A program made the translations under genes and the position numbers. Below, in pieces: positions 51,901 to 61,631 of a stretch of DNA of 64,000 bases. Position 1 is the stretch's first letter; each line of letters begins with the position of its first letter. A model generated the notes under the pieces. The model saw only the letters and a program-made list of their open reading frames with translations, was not told the origin of the DNA and did not search any database. The DNA is from Serilophus lunatus (lineage: Eukaryota; Chordata; Aves; Passeriformes; Eurylaimidae): assembly GCA_013399895.1 (NCBI GenBank), contig VXBA01002661.1:1074048-1138047 (forward strand). The letters are read 5' to 3'.

Positions 51901-54900
51901 CTGGTCTTAAATTGAGTGCTGGACAAAGCCAACCCCAGCCACTGCTGTACAGTTACACTCTCTCTATCACTCTCTCAGCCGTATGCATCCCTGGGAAGGA
52001 GCTCTCTCGCCAGGCATGCTCTTGCCTCCTCCCACTGATTCACCCACCCGAGTTTTCCTGGCAGCTGTGTCTTAGCCTCACTCCAGCCCTTAGGATGTCT
52101 CCACCTACCACTTCCTGCCATGAAAATCCTTTAGATTTATCCCAGATCGGCTAACTTGGATAATGAAACACCAAATCCTGAGCTGCATCACCTCTCAAAG
52201 GCACAGATGGGGGAAGGGACGTAGAATTGACTTAATGTACCTTGGCAGCTCTTTTTCTGCTCGGGTTCTAGGGGATCAAGGCACATTGAGAACTGAATCT
52301 GTCTTAACAGCCCTTGAATTTCTTTACTTCATTCCAGCAGCCCTTGTAGTATGTAAGAGTCACCACAGTGAACACTGCACAGCAACTACTGTGTGGGAGT
52401 ACTTATGACTGTACTATACAGCTCTTAAGATGTGACAATTCTCCTACTCCATTTGCGATCCTTCATGATTCTTCAGCTGCTGTAGCCTGACCTTGATGTG
52501 ATCCTTAGTGATTGCTAAGGCCCTTATGCCATCCCTGGTTCACAACGGGAGGACAAATATGCGGCTCCAGTCTAGCCAGGTGTGAAAGGGTGCAAAGGCT
52601 TGTAAGACAGAAGCTGGGAGAAGAGGCAGGAAGATGAGAGCTGTGTAGCTGTGTGGAGATTAGGGAAGGGCCTGCAAAGGGCCACAGTCCTTTGGGAGGA
52701 GATGTTACATAGGAAGCTCAGCAAGAAATAGGAGTGTAGTTCAGACTCTGTCTTGACATCTTTTTATGTGGAAAAGTTCAGCGCATCATTATGTAGGAGA
52801 TGACTTGTTCTGTTTGCTCTGTTCAAAGCTATTAAAAATGGAAATACAAAATATGAAATCAATTTTCCAGACTTTCCATCAGTGATTGAAAGGAAACAAA
52901 TATTTTTACATTCTACTTCTGGCAGGTATGTCATTTAATGTCGCAAAACTGTAATGCTTGGGCTGTAAATGCTTCAGGGAATTTGAAAGAAAACTATTTT
53001 CACTGGAATTAAAATCAAAGAAACATTTCTATTACTATGAATTTCTCACATGGTACAAAACTGAGCTTTGATGCATTTGAATTTAGCTCTTCTTTATTTA
53101 CCTCATAACGTTACAACAGGAATGTGTTCATAAATATTGAGTATTACACCACAAATAATGTCAAAACAATGAATGTCAAGATTTCTAAACAGAAAAACTA
53201 GTTTTCTGTTAGTAGGCAGCAGGGACAGAAGAGAGAGACAAAATGAAAAGGCAATTTATTATAAAATGAACATTATACAGAAGACAATACATAACTTCAT
53301 TTCTAATAATGTAGCTCTCAGAAAATATATGCTATGAATCCTTTTGAATCCCTCAAGACTTGTGTATGAATGCAATATGTACAAGAGACCCAAACCAAAG
53401 CACACATACAAATACTTCAAGGAATTAATTTAAAATACTGTAAGATTCCTGCATGTAGTGCAAATTATTGTAACTGCAATTTCAAAGTTCTTTATGCCTT
53501 ACATGAATGAAAGTACATCTGTTATATTCCCAGAATATAGGAAGAGCTGCTCCATGGCATGATAAATTAGGACTTTCCTCACTTTTACTGGCTTCCTTGT
53601 ATTAAGAAAACCTCATTGTTGACCAAAACTGAGGTAGTTTTTTTCCTACAAGAGCCCAATGATTACGCATGTCCAATCCATCCCACTTTTCTCTCTGTTT
53701 TCCTGAAGACCATTTGTCCCTTCCATACAAGCTTGATTGTTATAATAAAACTCAGCCCTGTTCATTTTCTGAATGACAAATCAGGATACAAATCCAGGAA
53801 AGGATTCATGGTTGTGAATCAATTAGGGAGACTTCTTGCAGCCCAGAGTTAGTTAAGTAAGACCATGAGCCTCAAAGATTTAGATGTCTAACTTGTATTT
53901 AAAGGTACCTAATTACCTTTAAGAATCTGAGCCTAAGCCCCTTGGGGTTAACTTGTGGCTCTCTCCTTAGCATTTCCTACAGCTGTTTCAGAGAGATGCC
54001 TACTCAGTTTGCTGGTACCAGACACTTCAGGAGGGAACAGGTCTCTTATTCCAAATCTGCGGATGATATTAGGTATAAGAGCAGTTAAAAGCTAGCGTGC
54101 TTCAAAGAACTGCTGGCACCTTTCAAATCACCATCGTGAATTTAGCTTCTTGTTTCCACTGTCTTAACTTTGCACACACCTGAAATCCACCCTTCTTCTT
54201 ATGTCCCTTCCTCTTATGCTTTCCACCTTCTATATGCTTTAAATACGACAAGCTCTCCCACGAGCCCTACATAACATGTTGCCTTCCTCAAAGAAGCAGC
54301 AGGCTTTTTCCTCCCTCTCCTGCTTTGCAACATCCTTGCTTTGGAATCCCTCCAGTAAGCTCCTTAAGCACATGGAGTCACAAGTACTTAGCACAGAAGA
54401 GAATTACATAAATAATAATAATATAATTAATAGCCCATAAATGGAACCTTAAGGGGCTTCTAATCTTCACATGCGCTTGGAAAGCAACTTTCCGAAACTA
54501 TTTCATTTGGGTGAGAGTTCTTTGCAGCAGCATAACATTAAAAATATCAACAAGTTTGCACAATTACATAGCCAAGTGGGTTCCAGCACAAGGCAATATG
54601 TGTACGTAGTTTGGCTGTGGCGGAACACTGCCCACACCTGGATTCCTGAAGTTGATTTTTAAACAAAGTTTGCAGGGAATGTGTAGGATGCGTTACTCTT
54701 CCGTGCTACTCACTTGAAATTCGGTGCCATGTTGGAGGAGTGAATCATGTTGGAAGCAATGGGTTTCATTGCATTTCCTAGAAGAAGACATGACATGACA
54801 CATGCAGTTACATAGCACATGCTAACAATATACTGTTGATGTTCTTGATTTGTTTAAAGTTATATGATGTCAAATAGAATTTCAACAACTCTGGCGTTCA

Positions 54901-55429
54901 TGAAAACATTTTGTTCTCCATTTTCAAGGAAGATTTCTGAATCAAACTTGTGAGCAAAATGAGTTAACAGTGCTGCTGTGGTTCCTTGAGTGAATAATGA
55001 TTTTTTTTTGGTCTCTTCAGACCAATTTGACTACAGTATCAGACCTTCAGCTGATCAGCAGTGGGACATTCAAAGAGATACTAATCACTGAGGTTTCCAC
55101 TTCAACCCACTACACCATGAAATACACTTATTTTAGTAAGAACTTGAATGGTTGAGAGTGAAATATTGGCCTGCACTTGGAAAAGCGCTGTCCTGGAAAC
55201 CCACGTGCCCGAAGTGGCTCAGACACGGGACCCTTTCCCCTGTCATGGCAGTGCTTGTGTGCTGGCTGCTACTTTGTACTTCTGGTTCTGGGAAGTCATC
55301 AGTGTGTTTTCCACAAAGACATTGAAATATCTTGAGGAAAGTCAGCCTCCCCTCGATAAAAAACAAGCTGTCACGGCTAGCCTAACCAGGGATGGGGAGA
55401 ACTACTGGCTTGGAAATGGATGCACTGAG
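48938..55429. other. Intergenic sequence without recognised genes
   Basis: Six and a half kilobases of AT-rich DNA with no mobile element I can identify. A short (TAA)n-like run lies near 54410-54428. Open frames of 60-110 codons, for example 51846-52154 and 55148-55483, have no domain or coding-like boundary. Confidence 0.55.
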
Positions 55430-55641
55430 GCAGCCCCGCTCATAGAGCTTGCGTGTGGGGTAACGGAGGATCCTCTGGGGTGAAAACCAAAGATTTGTCC
55501 GTATCAACTCTCCGTTTCCCGCAAGTTTTCCCTCCCGGCCCCTGGGAGAAGCCTCCGGGGGGATGACAGGGCCGGGCCGGGCTCCCGCCGCTCCCGCCCG
55601 GCAGCGACAGAGGCGCCGACCCGACTCCTGGCGCTGCCGCC

Positions 55642-55752
55642 ATGGAAACGGGATCCCGCTCAGCCGCTTCCCGGGGGGATGCGGAGCGTTTCCATCCCGT
55701 CCCCTCCCTCCGAGGGGCTGAGAGAACCCGAGGGAAATCAGCTCAAAACTGA
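55642..55752 (+). CDS. Small ORF with a perfect start context in the CpG island (hypothetical)
   Basis: GCCGCCATGG at 55636-55645 is an optimal vertebrate translation start. It opens a 36-codon frame beginning METGSRSAASRGDAERF and ends at TGA (55750-55752). No domain is recognisable. It could be an upstream ORF in a 5' leader, a microprotein or coincidence. No splice donor lies within the frame that would make it a first coding exon. Confidence 0.2.
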   Translation: METGSRSAASRGDAERFHPVPSLRGAERTRGKSAQN

Positions 55753-55780
55753 AGGAAATCAGCACCACGCGCTGCTAGGG

Positions 55781-55933
55781 CGGTCGGTTTTGGTTTTGTC
55801 GGTTGGTTTGTTTTGGGATTTTTGGGGTTGTTTTGGTTCGGGTTTGGTTGGTCGGTTGGTTTGGTTCTTGGTGGGGCTTTTTGTTTGTTTGTTTTTTGAG
55901 GGGCGGGGTTGGTTGTTGTTGTTGTTGTTTTTA
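55781..55933 (+). repeat. G/T-only low-complexity tract with (TTG)n end
   Basis: For about 150 bases the + strand is almost entirely G and T, in GGTTTTGG-, GGTTGGTTT- and TTTGTTTG-like words, closing with TTG repeated five times (about 55912-55928). It lies in the middle of the CpG island. The strand asymmetry is striking and could favour R-loops or G-quadruplexes. Confidence 0.85.
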
Positions 55934-55979
55934 ATGTGGGGAAGATCGTCCAAATTTAGTCAGCGTACCACTTTTTTAT

Positions 55980-56230
55980 TTATTTATTTTTAATACCTAG
56001 GAAAGCGGCAGCAGGCCGGTCTGGCGGGGAGGGCTTTTTGCCGGCTGAAGGGGGAGGAATTGTCCTTGGACGGGAAGCCGAGCCCTGGATGGAGGCGGCG
56101 CTGGGGGAGGCGGGGGCCGGGGCTGGGATCGCGGGGCTGGAGCGGCGGATGGGCCGCCGTGGGCAGGAGGGAGAGGTCGGACGGGATCTGGGGGAGGCAG
56201 ATCTGCGGGTCTCCTCCTTGCGGTGGTTCT
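55980..56230 (+). ncRNA. Putative first exon of an unannotated transcript
   Basis: The right end is set by GTAAGT at 56231, a donor with full intronic consensus. The left end (start site) is a guess, placed in the CpG island after the T-rich run that ends near 55990. This is a model resting on splice-signal recognition and on the exons proposed downstream, not on similarity. Confidence 0.25.
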
Positions 56231-57136
56231 GTAAGTCTCCTCCTTCGGCGTCTGGGAGGACCCGAGGATGGGGGTTGTAGCTGCGTGGAGGGATCTAGTG
56301 TGTATGGAGGTGCAAGACGGAGAAGCCGGAATGTAAAAACAGCGTCCCTTAGCAAGGCAAAGGGAAAGAGATGTAGTGAGTTGAAGGGGAGGAATCTCAA
56401 GTCTGCCTGGGAAGCACAAAGGCAGCAAGACTGCTCTTCATCAGGTGCCTCCCAAACGTCGAGGAGGGCCCGTTGCCCCTCAGGGTCCGACTGAGGCGGC
56501 CGAGGTGGTCCCAGGACCAGCTGTCGCTGGAGCCCTCTGCCTCCTCCTCACAACATCTCATCCCTTGTGCAGCCCTCTGCCAGTCCTGCCCAAAACCAGG
56601 GCGAGGAAGAAGAACAGTGGAGGGGCTCATCACAGCTGCAGAGTTGAGGGGAATGGGATGTCCCCTGCTGATGGGCCAGCTGGGCTGGAAGTGTGGCGCT
56701 GCACCCGCAAATTGCTATTGCTCTGCTGTCAACAAATGCAGCGAGAGAAAGCATCAAGCCTCGCACGGCTCATCTGTGTAAAAGATGGCAATTTGCCACT
56801 GACAGAGGTTAATCCTCCAGCTCAAATGGCAGAAGGCCATGTTGTGGAATTACAGCTTTCATCAAGCCTGCTAATGATCTTGTGGTAACATACATGTATT
56901 CAGATGATGAGCGTCCTCTCTTTGCTTTTAATACAACCTGCAAAATTATGCTGCAGGACTTGTTCTTAATTTATCCTCCTTCAGCGTGTTGCAGGTTGCA
57001 TTGGCAGGATTGTGTGTTGTTTTCCATAGGACACCTCTCTTCCTTAGTGCCTGAGGTGGACAGTGCTCTGGGGATGAATTGTAGCTAGGTACTGAAGAAG
57101 GATGTTATCCAGATGGCCCCTGTTCTCATTTTGCAG

Positions 57137-57310
57137 AAACTGTAACATGTATAGTGAGCGATGTGAGGGAGATAGAAAGAGGTGGGATGCTCTCAGGACA
57201 AGGTAGTTAAACACCACTTAGCAGAACTAGAATCTCTTTTTGCCAGCATGACAGAGCTGCTTACACAACTCTGGACATCAGCTTTAACTCCAGCGTGCTG
57301 GGCCCTGCAG
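57137..57310 (+). ncRNA. Putative internal exon of an unannotated transcript
   Basis: The acceptor CCCCTGTTCTCATTTTGCAG (ending 57136) has a good pyrimidine tract. The donor CAG|GTAAGT (57308-57316) matches the vertebrate consensus at every position. The 174-base segment has stops in all three frames, so it is probably non-coding. It lies 0.6 kb after the CpG island. Confidence 0.35.
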
Positions 57311-58296
57311 GTAAGTGCCCCATTCTCAGATGTCAAACCTGTGCTGTTAGAGCACAGCTGAGATCACCAGACTTTTGTCTCAATAAAGTGAGTTCAAAAA
57401 AATGCGAAATACTCTGAAAAAGTTGGCAAAACAGAAGTTGGGGGTGTCTCAGACTGAGAATCCAAATTACCATGTCTCTTGTTCATGTTCTTTACCAGCC
57501 TTAAGGTTTAGTTAAATGAAGATTTTCTGCAGTATCAAAGCTAGATTTGTTCCTTCATGTCACATGTGCCCTTATGCTGTCCCCTGCCTCTGTGAGGCAG
57601 CTATCGGCTCCCCAAGTGCACTAATGAAACTGTCTGTGAGCCTGCAGTGCAGATGATTTACGGGCCAAGGTTGTAAATGATTGTATCAGCTCTCCTATGG
57701 AGGCAGCAAACTGTGCTGCCAGAATGGGACTGGGCAGCTGGAGACGGGGCCAAAAGAGAGGGAATGTCTTCAGCTGCTTTTACTACGGGAGGAAATTTTC
57801 TTGTAACAACACCCTGAGTCCCTCATCATTCGACTAGTAATGACAATGAAAACTCGCCCCTCTCCTCCAGAGGCTGTGTAACAGTATCTCCATTAGTGTT
57901 GGTGAGTAATTCTGCCGTCTGAGCAACATCAATGAAGAGTTCTCTGTGCAGAGTAGAGTTGGGGCAACATTTGGCATAACGAAGACACACAAGCACAGGC
58001 AGAACAGAGGAGAAATCAAATTTTTGACCAAGCGCTCACCAAGTGGTCACTGGCTGTTCTGCTCACCAATGATACAAGAATCTCACAAGAAAAAAAACCA
58101 CCCCAGAACACCACTTGTAATTTCAGACTGCATCATCATGCAGTTGTGCAAGAGCCACAGCTATTAACCCAGAATTTGACTAAAATACTATTTTCCTTTG
58201 AAGTATTTTGTTTATCCAACAATATCTCTCTTCTCATTTATATCTGGTCGGCTTGGCTGTTTTCCCGTTTCAGCCTGCCTGGCCGAGGCACCTGGG

Positions 58297-58728
58297 ATGG
58301 TGCTGCAGACCGCGAGCAGCATCCGGGGCCCGAGAAGTGACAGTGAGCTGATTTGGCATCCCCAGCCCCTGCCTGCTGCAGGGACAGCCCAGCCCAGCCC
58401 AGCCCAGCGCTTCACCCGCACCGCGGCTGCTGCCTTCACTTCCTCCCCCCGAGCTGCTGGGGAGAGGCAGGCTGCATTCCCCAGGGAAAGGCAGGCTCTG
58501 GAATACATTATTGATTTGCCAGAGGAGGCTCTTGCCGGAGGGCAGTCAGACAGCAGGACAGCTGAGCCCTGCGAGAGGATGGCTTGCCCAGTCAGGGATC
58601 AATATATTTCAGTAAACTGGGGAGCACTGGAGAAGCCAGAAGTTAGAAGGATAAAAGTTTCCTTTGTTTTGTTTGTCTCATGGAAAAAAAAAAAAGACAA
58701 AAAACAGGTTTCAGGATTCTGGATATAG
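58297..58728 (+). CDS. Orphan 143-codon ORF in the putative terminal exon (hypothetical)
   Basis: An ATG with G at -3 and +4 (GGGATGG) starts only 23 bases after the acceptor at 58273 and leads a 143-residue frame to TAG. The start reads MVLQTASSIRGPRSDSEL. The middle is rich in Ala, Pro, Arg and Gln and spans an (AGCCC)n run. The end is lysine-rich, coming from a poly-A run. No domain, signal peptide or membrane segment is apparent. GC-rich composition alone can produce such a frame, so coding status is doubtful. Confidence 0.15.
   Translation: MVLQTASSIRGPRSDSELIWHPQPLPAAGTAQPSPAQRFTRTAAAAFTSSPRAAGERQAAFPRERQALEYIIDLPEEALAGGQSDSRTAEPCERMACPVRDQYISVNWGALEKPEVRRIKVSFVLFVSWKKKKDKKQVSGFWI
58385..58409. 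repeat. (AGCCC)n short tandem repeat
   Basis: Pentanucleotide run CAGCCCAGCCCAGCCCAGCCC, about four and a half copies, inside the GC-rich segment of the orphan ORF. Confidence 0.85.
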
Positions 58729-59445
58729 AGAAGGGAATAACCTCTTTATTTACAGAGTAGCACAACCCAGCCAGCAGTGACAGCTTTAAAAAGGACTGTT
58801 TTAAGGTTGTCTATAGCTGAGGAAATGGTGACTGCTAAGCTGGGAAATCTAGAGAGTTTAGTGCATGTTTGTTGGGCTACTTCTGGTTCGAAATAAGGGA
58901 AGCTTCAGGGGCAATGACCAAGTTCCCAAGTCAGTATTTTGTGGTTTTACAATCACACTTTCAAAACTGTTTTTTCCTTCCTGTCGCTGTGTGGAAGATC
59001 CACCAAAATAGCCCTGGAGATTGCCAACACACCAGGCAAAACAAAAAAATAATGCTTCTGCTGGTTTTTGCAGTTTGTGTGACATACACCACCGGGAGAC
59101 ATAGATTTGAAATGTGAGTGTGTTTTCTATTGTGTTTTGTTTGACAGTGACTCTTTAAGAACATAACATTGCCTCCAGAGTTTATTTTACAGTTCCCAGT
59201 AAACAAGAGCTAGACTGCCAGGAGTGGTTATTTTGTTTGTTTTGGGGGTTTTTTTTGGGGGGNTTTTTTTCTTTTTCAGTTGTTCCTAAAATCACGGTCT
59301 AAAAACTCCTAAAATGCAGATTGAGCCATTGCATGGTTTTGGAAGGACTTGTTCATTGTGTTCTCACAGCACTCCAAACTCTGCTTCACTGTTGCTCAGT
59401 TGCTTGTAAATCTGTATTCAAATAAATCATTGTTATAACTTTGTT

Positions 59446-61118
59446 CTCTTCTGAAGAGCACTTCCTTTTTTTTTTTTTCCCAATAGCTACAATAAAAAAA
59501 TAATGAGCTAAACAGGGCACAAGTGGTGACCGATGAGTTCATGCTGACAGCATGATGGCTTTGGTCCATGCAGCCCACACTCCTCAGGCAGGGCCCAGCC
59601 ACAAGCCAGAAGACACCATGGGGATTTGCTTTAGGAGAGAAGAATGCTGCCGCGTGGACACAAGCATGGCAGTCTCACTGGCCCTTACAGTCAGAGGACA
59701 GGCACTGAAGCCGTTCAGTCTAATACAGATGTAACTGTAATCAGGTAATTAGTAGGAAGTGCTACCACAAACTGCAGCTTCATTAAGTACTTGCCTGTGT
59801 TACACCTCTCTTGTGTAATGGTCCTGGTCCTCTGCAGGGTTTCTTAGGAGAATCTCAAGCTGGTGGAACATGTAGGGTGCATGAAGCTACTTGCCTGGAT
59901 TCTTTATAGAGTGTATGGTGATTTAAGTAACAAAATGCAGATTTCAGCTGCACTGGATATATCTGAGTAACCTCCTTTTTGTCAGAAAAATGTGTGCTTC
60001 CTCTAGGATATGAAATATGAGCTACAAGGTAAAGGGAGAAAGAAGATAGATAAAAATTGTATTTTCTTCTCTCACTACAAGTCTGTAACCTCTGGCAGTG
60101 AGTGTCATGTCAGCTGGGTGCTTTCGTGCCTCACATTACTGCTAAGCCTGCCAGCATTTCTCTGTAAGAGACCAACATCAATTTGAAGGAGAAGGGAGAT
60201 GTCAGGAACCTGTCTGCTTTGGCATGCCTCTTCAGCTATTCAGCCACTAAACTTAGGGATACAGCAGTTGTAAAGCAGCAAAATAAATTCCAGCTTCCCT
60301 TCCTCTCCCTCTCCAAACCCCCTGGGTTCTCCCTAAATAATGTCTGTGGTCACCCATTTAAGTTATTTGCAAAGTTTCCACTTACCACAGTAATTTCATA
60401 GGAATGAGCGTGTTCCTTCAGTGCTCTGTGATAATAAGAGCAGAAATAGGGGATGGAAAAAAAGCCCAGAGGAAAGTAAAGGCCTCACCTAGAACTGCCC
60501 TTTTACTAAGTAGCCTGAGCAGAGAATCAGGGAAAAGCCAGGCAGTACTTCATCTTGTGCTACCGTGTCAGTTAAGACTGAAAGCAATTCCACAGGGTTA
60601 AGAACACATTTAGTGTTGGATGGTGCTTGTTCAGGCAAGAAGTCTGTCTATGCAGTTAACTCCAAGCACTTTAAGTTAATCTGATTCACAGGTTGTCACA
60701 TCTGAAAACAGTGAAGTCCAGTTGAATTCGAGAACAGAACATGGGGACCCATGTGCACCCTGAAATTGCCTTCCTTAAAACTAAGGCAGTGAATGCAAGC
60801 CCTCGCTTCTAAAACAGTTGTGCTTTAAAATCCCTCAGGTTTTGTTCCTCTCTTCTCCTGTTAGGCTTTATGAAAAGCTTTATAAAGCCTTTTTAGGCTT
60901 TATGAAACCTGGGGAGTTTAAGTCACAGAGAGATTCACTGGATAAATGTCTTGCTGACTTGAAGCTTCATCAGAGCAGTAGCTTATGCTCTGGAATGGCT
61001 GTCTGTAGAAGAGTAGGTGTGCTGTGCAGTTGATATGCCTTTAAAAGCAAGTAACCAGCTCACCTGGTACATAATTAAGACACATCTTTTTTAGGTAGGA
61101 AAGACAAAAAAAAAAGTG
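59446..61118. other. Intergenic sequence, with a small hairpin near 60863
   Basis: No coding gene is recognised. A poly-T run lies near 59467. At 60863-60890 AGGCTTTAT and ATAAAGCCT form an inverted repeat around a 10-base loop, and the left arm recurs in direct orientation at about 60896. Confidence 0.55.
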
Positions 61119-61631
61119 ATATCCATGCAGTATTGTGTGCAATTTTGGCTATCACTATATAAGAAAGATATGAAGCTGTTAGAGAGTGTCCAAAGGAGGG
61201 CAACGAAGATGGTGAAGGGCCTTGAGGAGAAGCTGCATGAGGAGCAGCTGAGGTTACTTGGTCTGTTCAGCCTGGAGAAGAGGAGACTGAGGGGAGAACT
61301 CGTGGCAGTCTACAGTTTCCTCCTGAGGGGAAGAAGAGGGGCAGGCATTGATCTCTTCTCTGTGGTGATCAGTGACAAAACCCAAGGCAATGGCATCAAG
61401 CTGCATCAAGGGAGGTTTAGGTTGGATATTAGGAAAAGGTTCTTCACTCAGAGGGTGATTGGGCACTGGAACAGGCTCCCCAGGGAAGTGGTCACAGCAC
61501 CAAGGCTGACAGATTTCAAGAAGCATTTGGACAATACTCTCAGGCACATGGTGTGACTCTTGGGGATGGTCCTGTGCAGGGTCAGGAGTTGGGACCTGTG
61601 GGTCCCTTCCAACTCGGGATATTCTGTGACC
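61119..61631 (+). mobile_element. CR1 LINE 3' end with long open reverse-transcriptase tail
   Basis: About 510 bases in sense orientation, ending GGTCCCTTCCAACTCGGGATATTCTGTGAC, the CR1 tail. The frame 61116-61556 stays open for 146 codons. It contains RRATKMVKGLEEKL, LGLFSLEKRRLRGELVAVY, RFRLDIRKRFF and VIGHWNRLPREVV, all typical of the CR1 reverse-transcriptase C terminus, and stops at the expected place before the 3' UTR. The copy is 5'-truncated and cannot be active, but it is far less decayed than the other copies here and so is probably the youngest. Confidence 0.93.

Larger units (their letters stand above)
55430..56500. promoter_or_regulatory. CpG island not tied to a known gene; candidate promoter
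   Basis: CpG density rises sharply at about 55430 and stays high to about 56500, broken by a G/T-rich tract (55781-55933). GC boxes occur, for example GGGGCGGGG at 55900-55908. A TATA box is absent. In vertebrates such islands usually mark promoters, often of unstable or antisense RNAs when no gene is known. Long open frames on both strands here (up to 144 codons) are expected from CpG-rich sequence with few stop codons and are not called as genes. Downstream splice signals on the + strand suggest transcription to the right. Confidence 0.6.
58274..59445 (+). ncRNA. Putative terminal exon of an unannotated transcript
   Basis: It is preceded by a strong acceptor GGCTGTTTTCCCGTTTCAG (ending 58273). 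An AATAAA at 59421-59426, followed by TGTTATAACTTTGTTCTCTTCTG, could end the transcript. The first 350 bases are GC-rich and contain a 143-codon open frame. With the two upstream exons it makes a three-exon + strand model of about 3.5 kb. Direct proof (cDNA) is lacking. Confidence 0.3.

Noticed and set aside
55990..56494. Overlapping 136-144 codon frames on both strands in the CpG island
   Set aside because: CpG-rich DNA has few stop codons; several frames are open at once and none resembles a protein family.
61254..61547. 97-codon minus-strand ORF
   Set aside because: It is the antisense shadow of the CR1 reverse-transcriptase tail.
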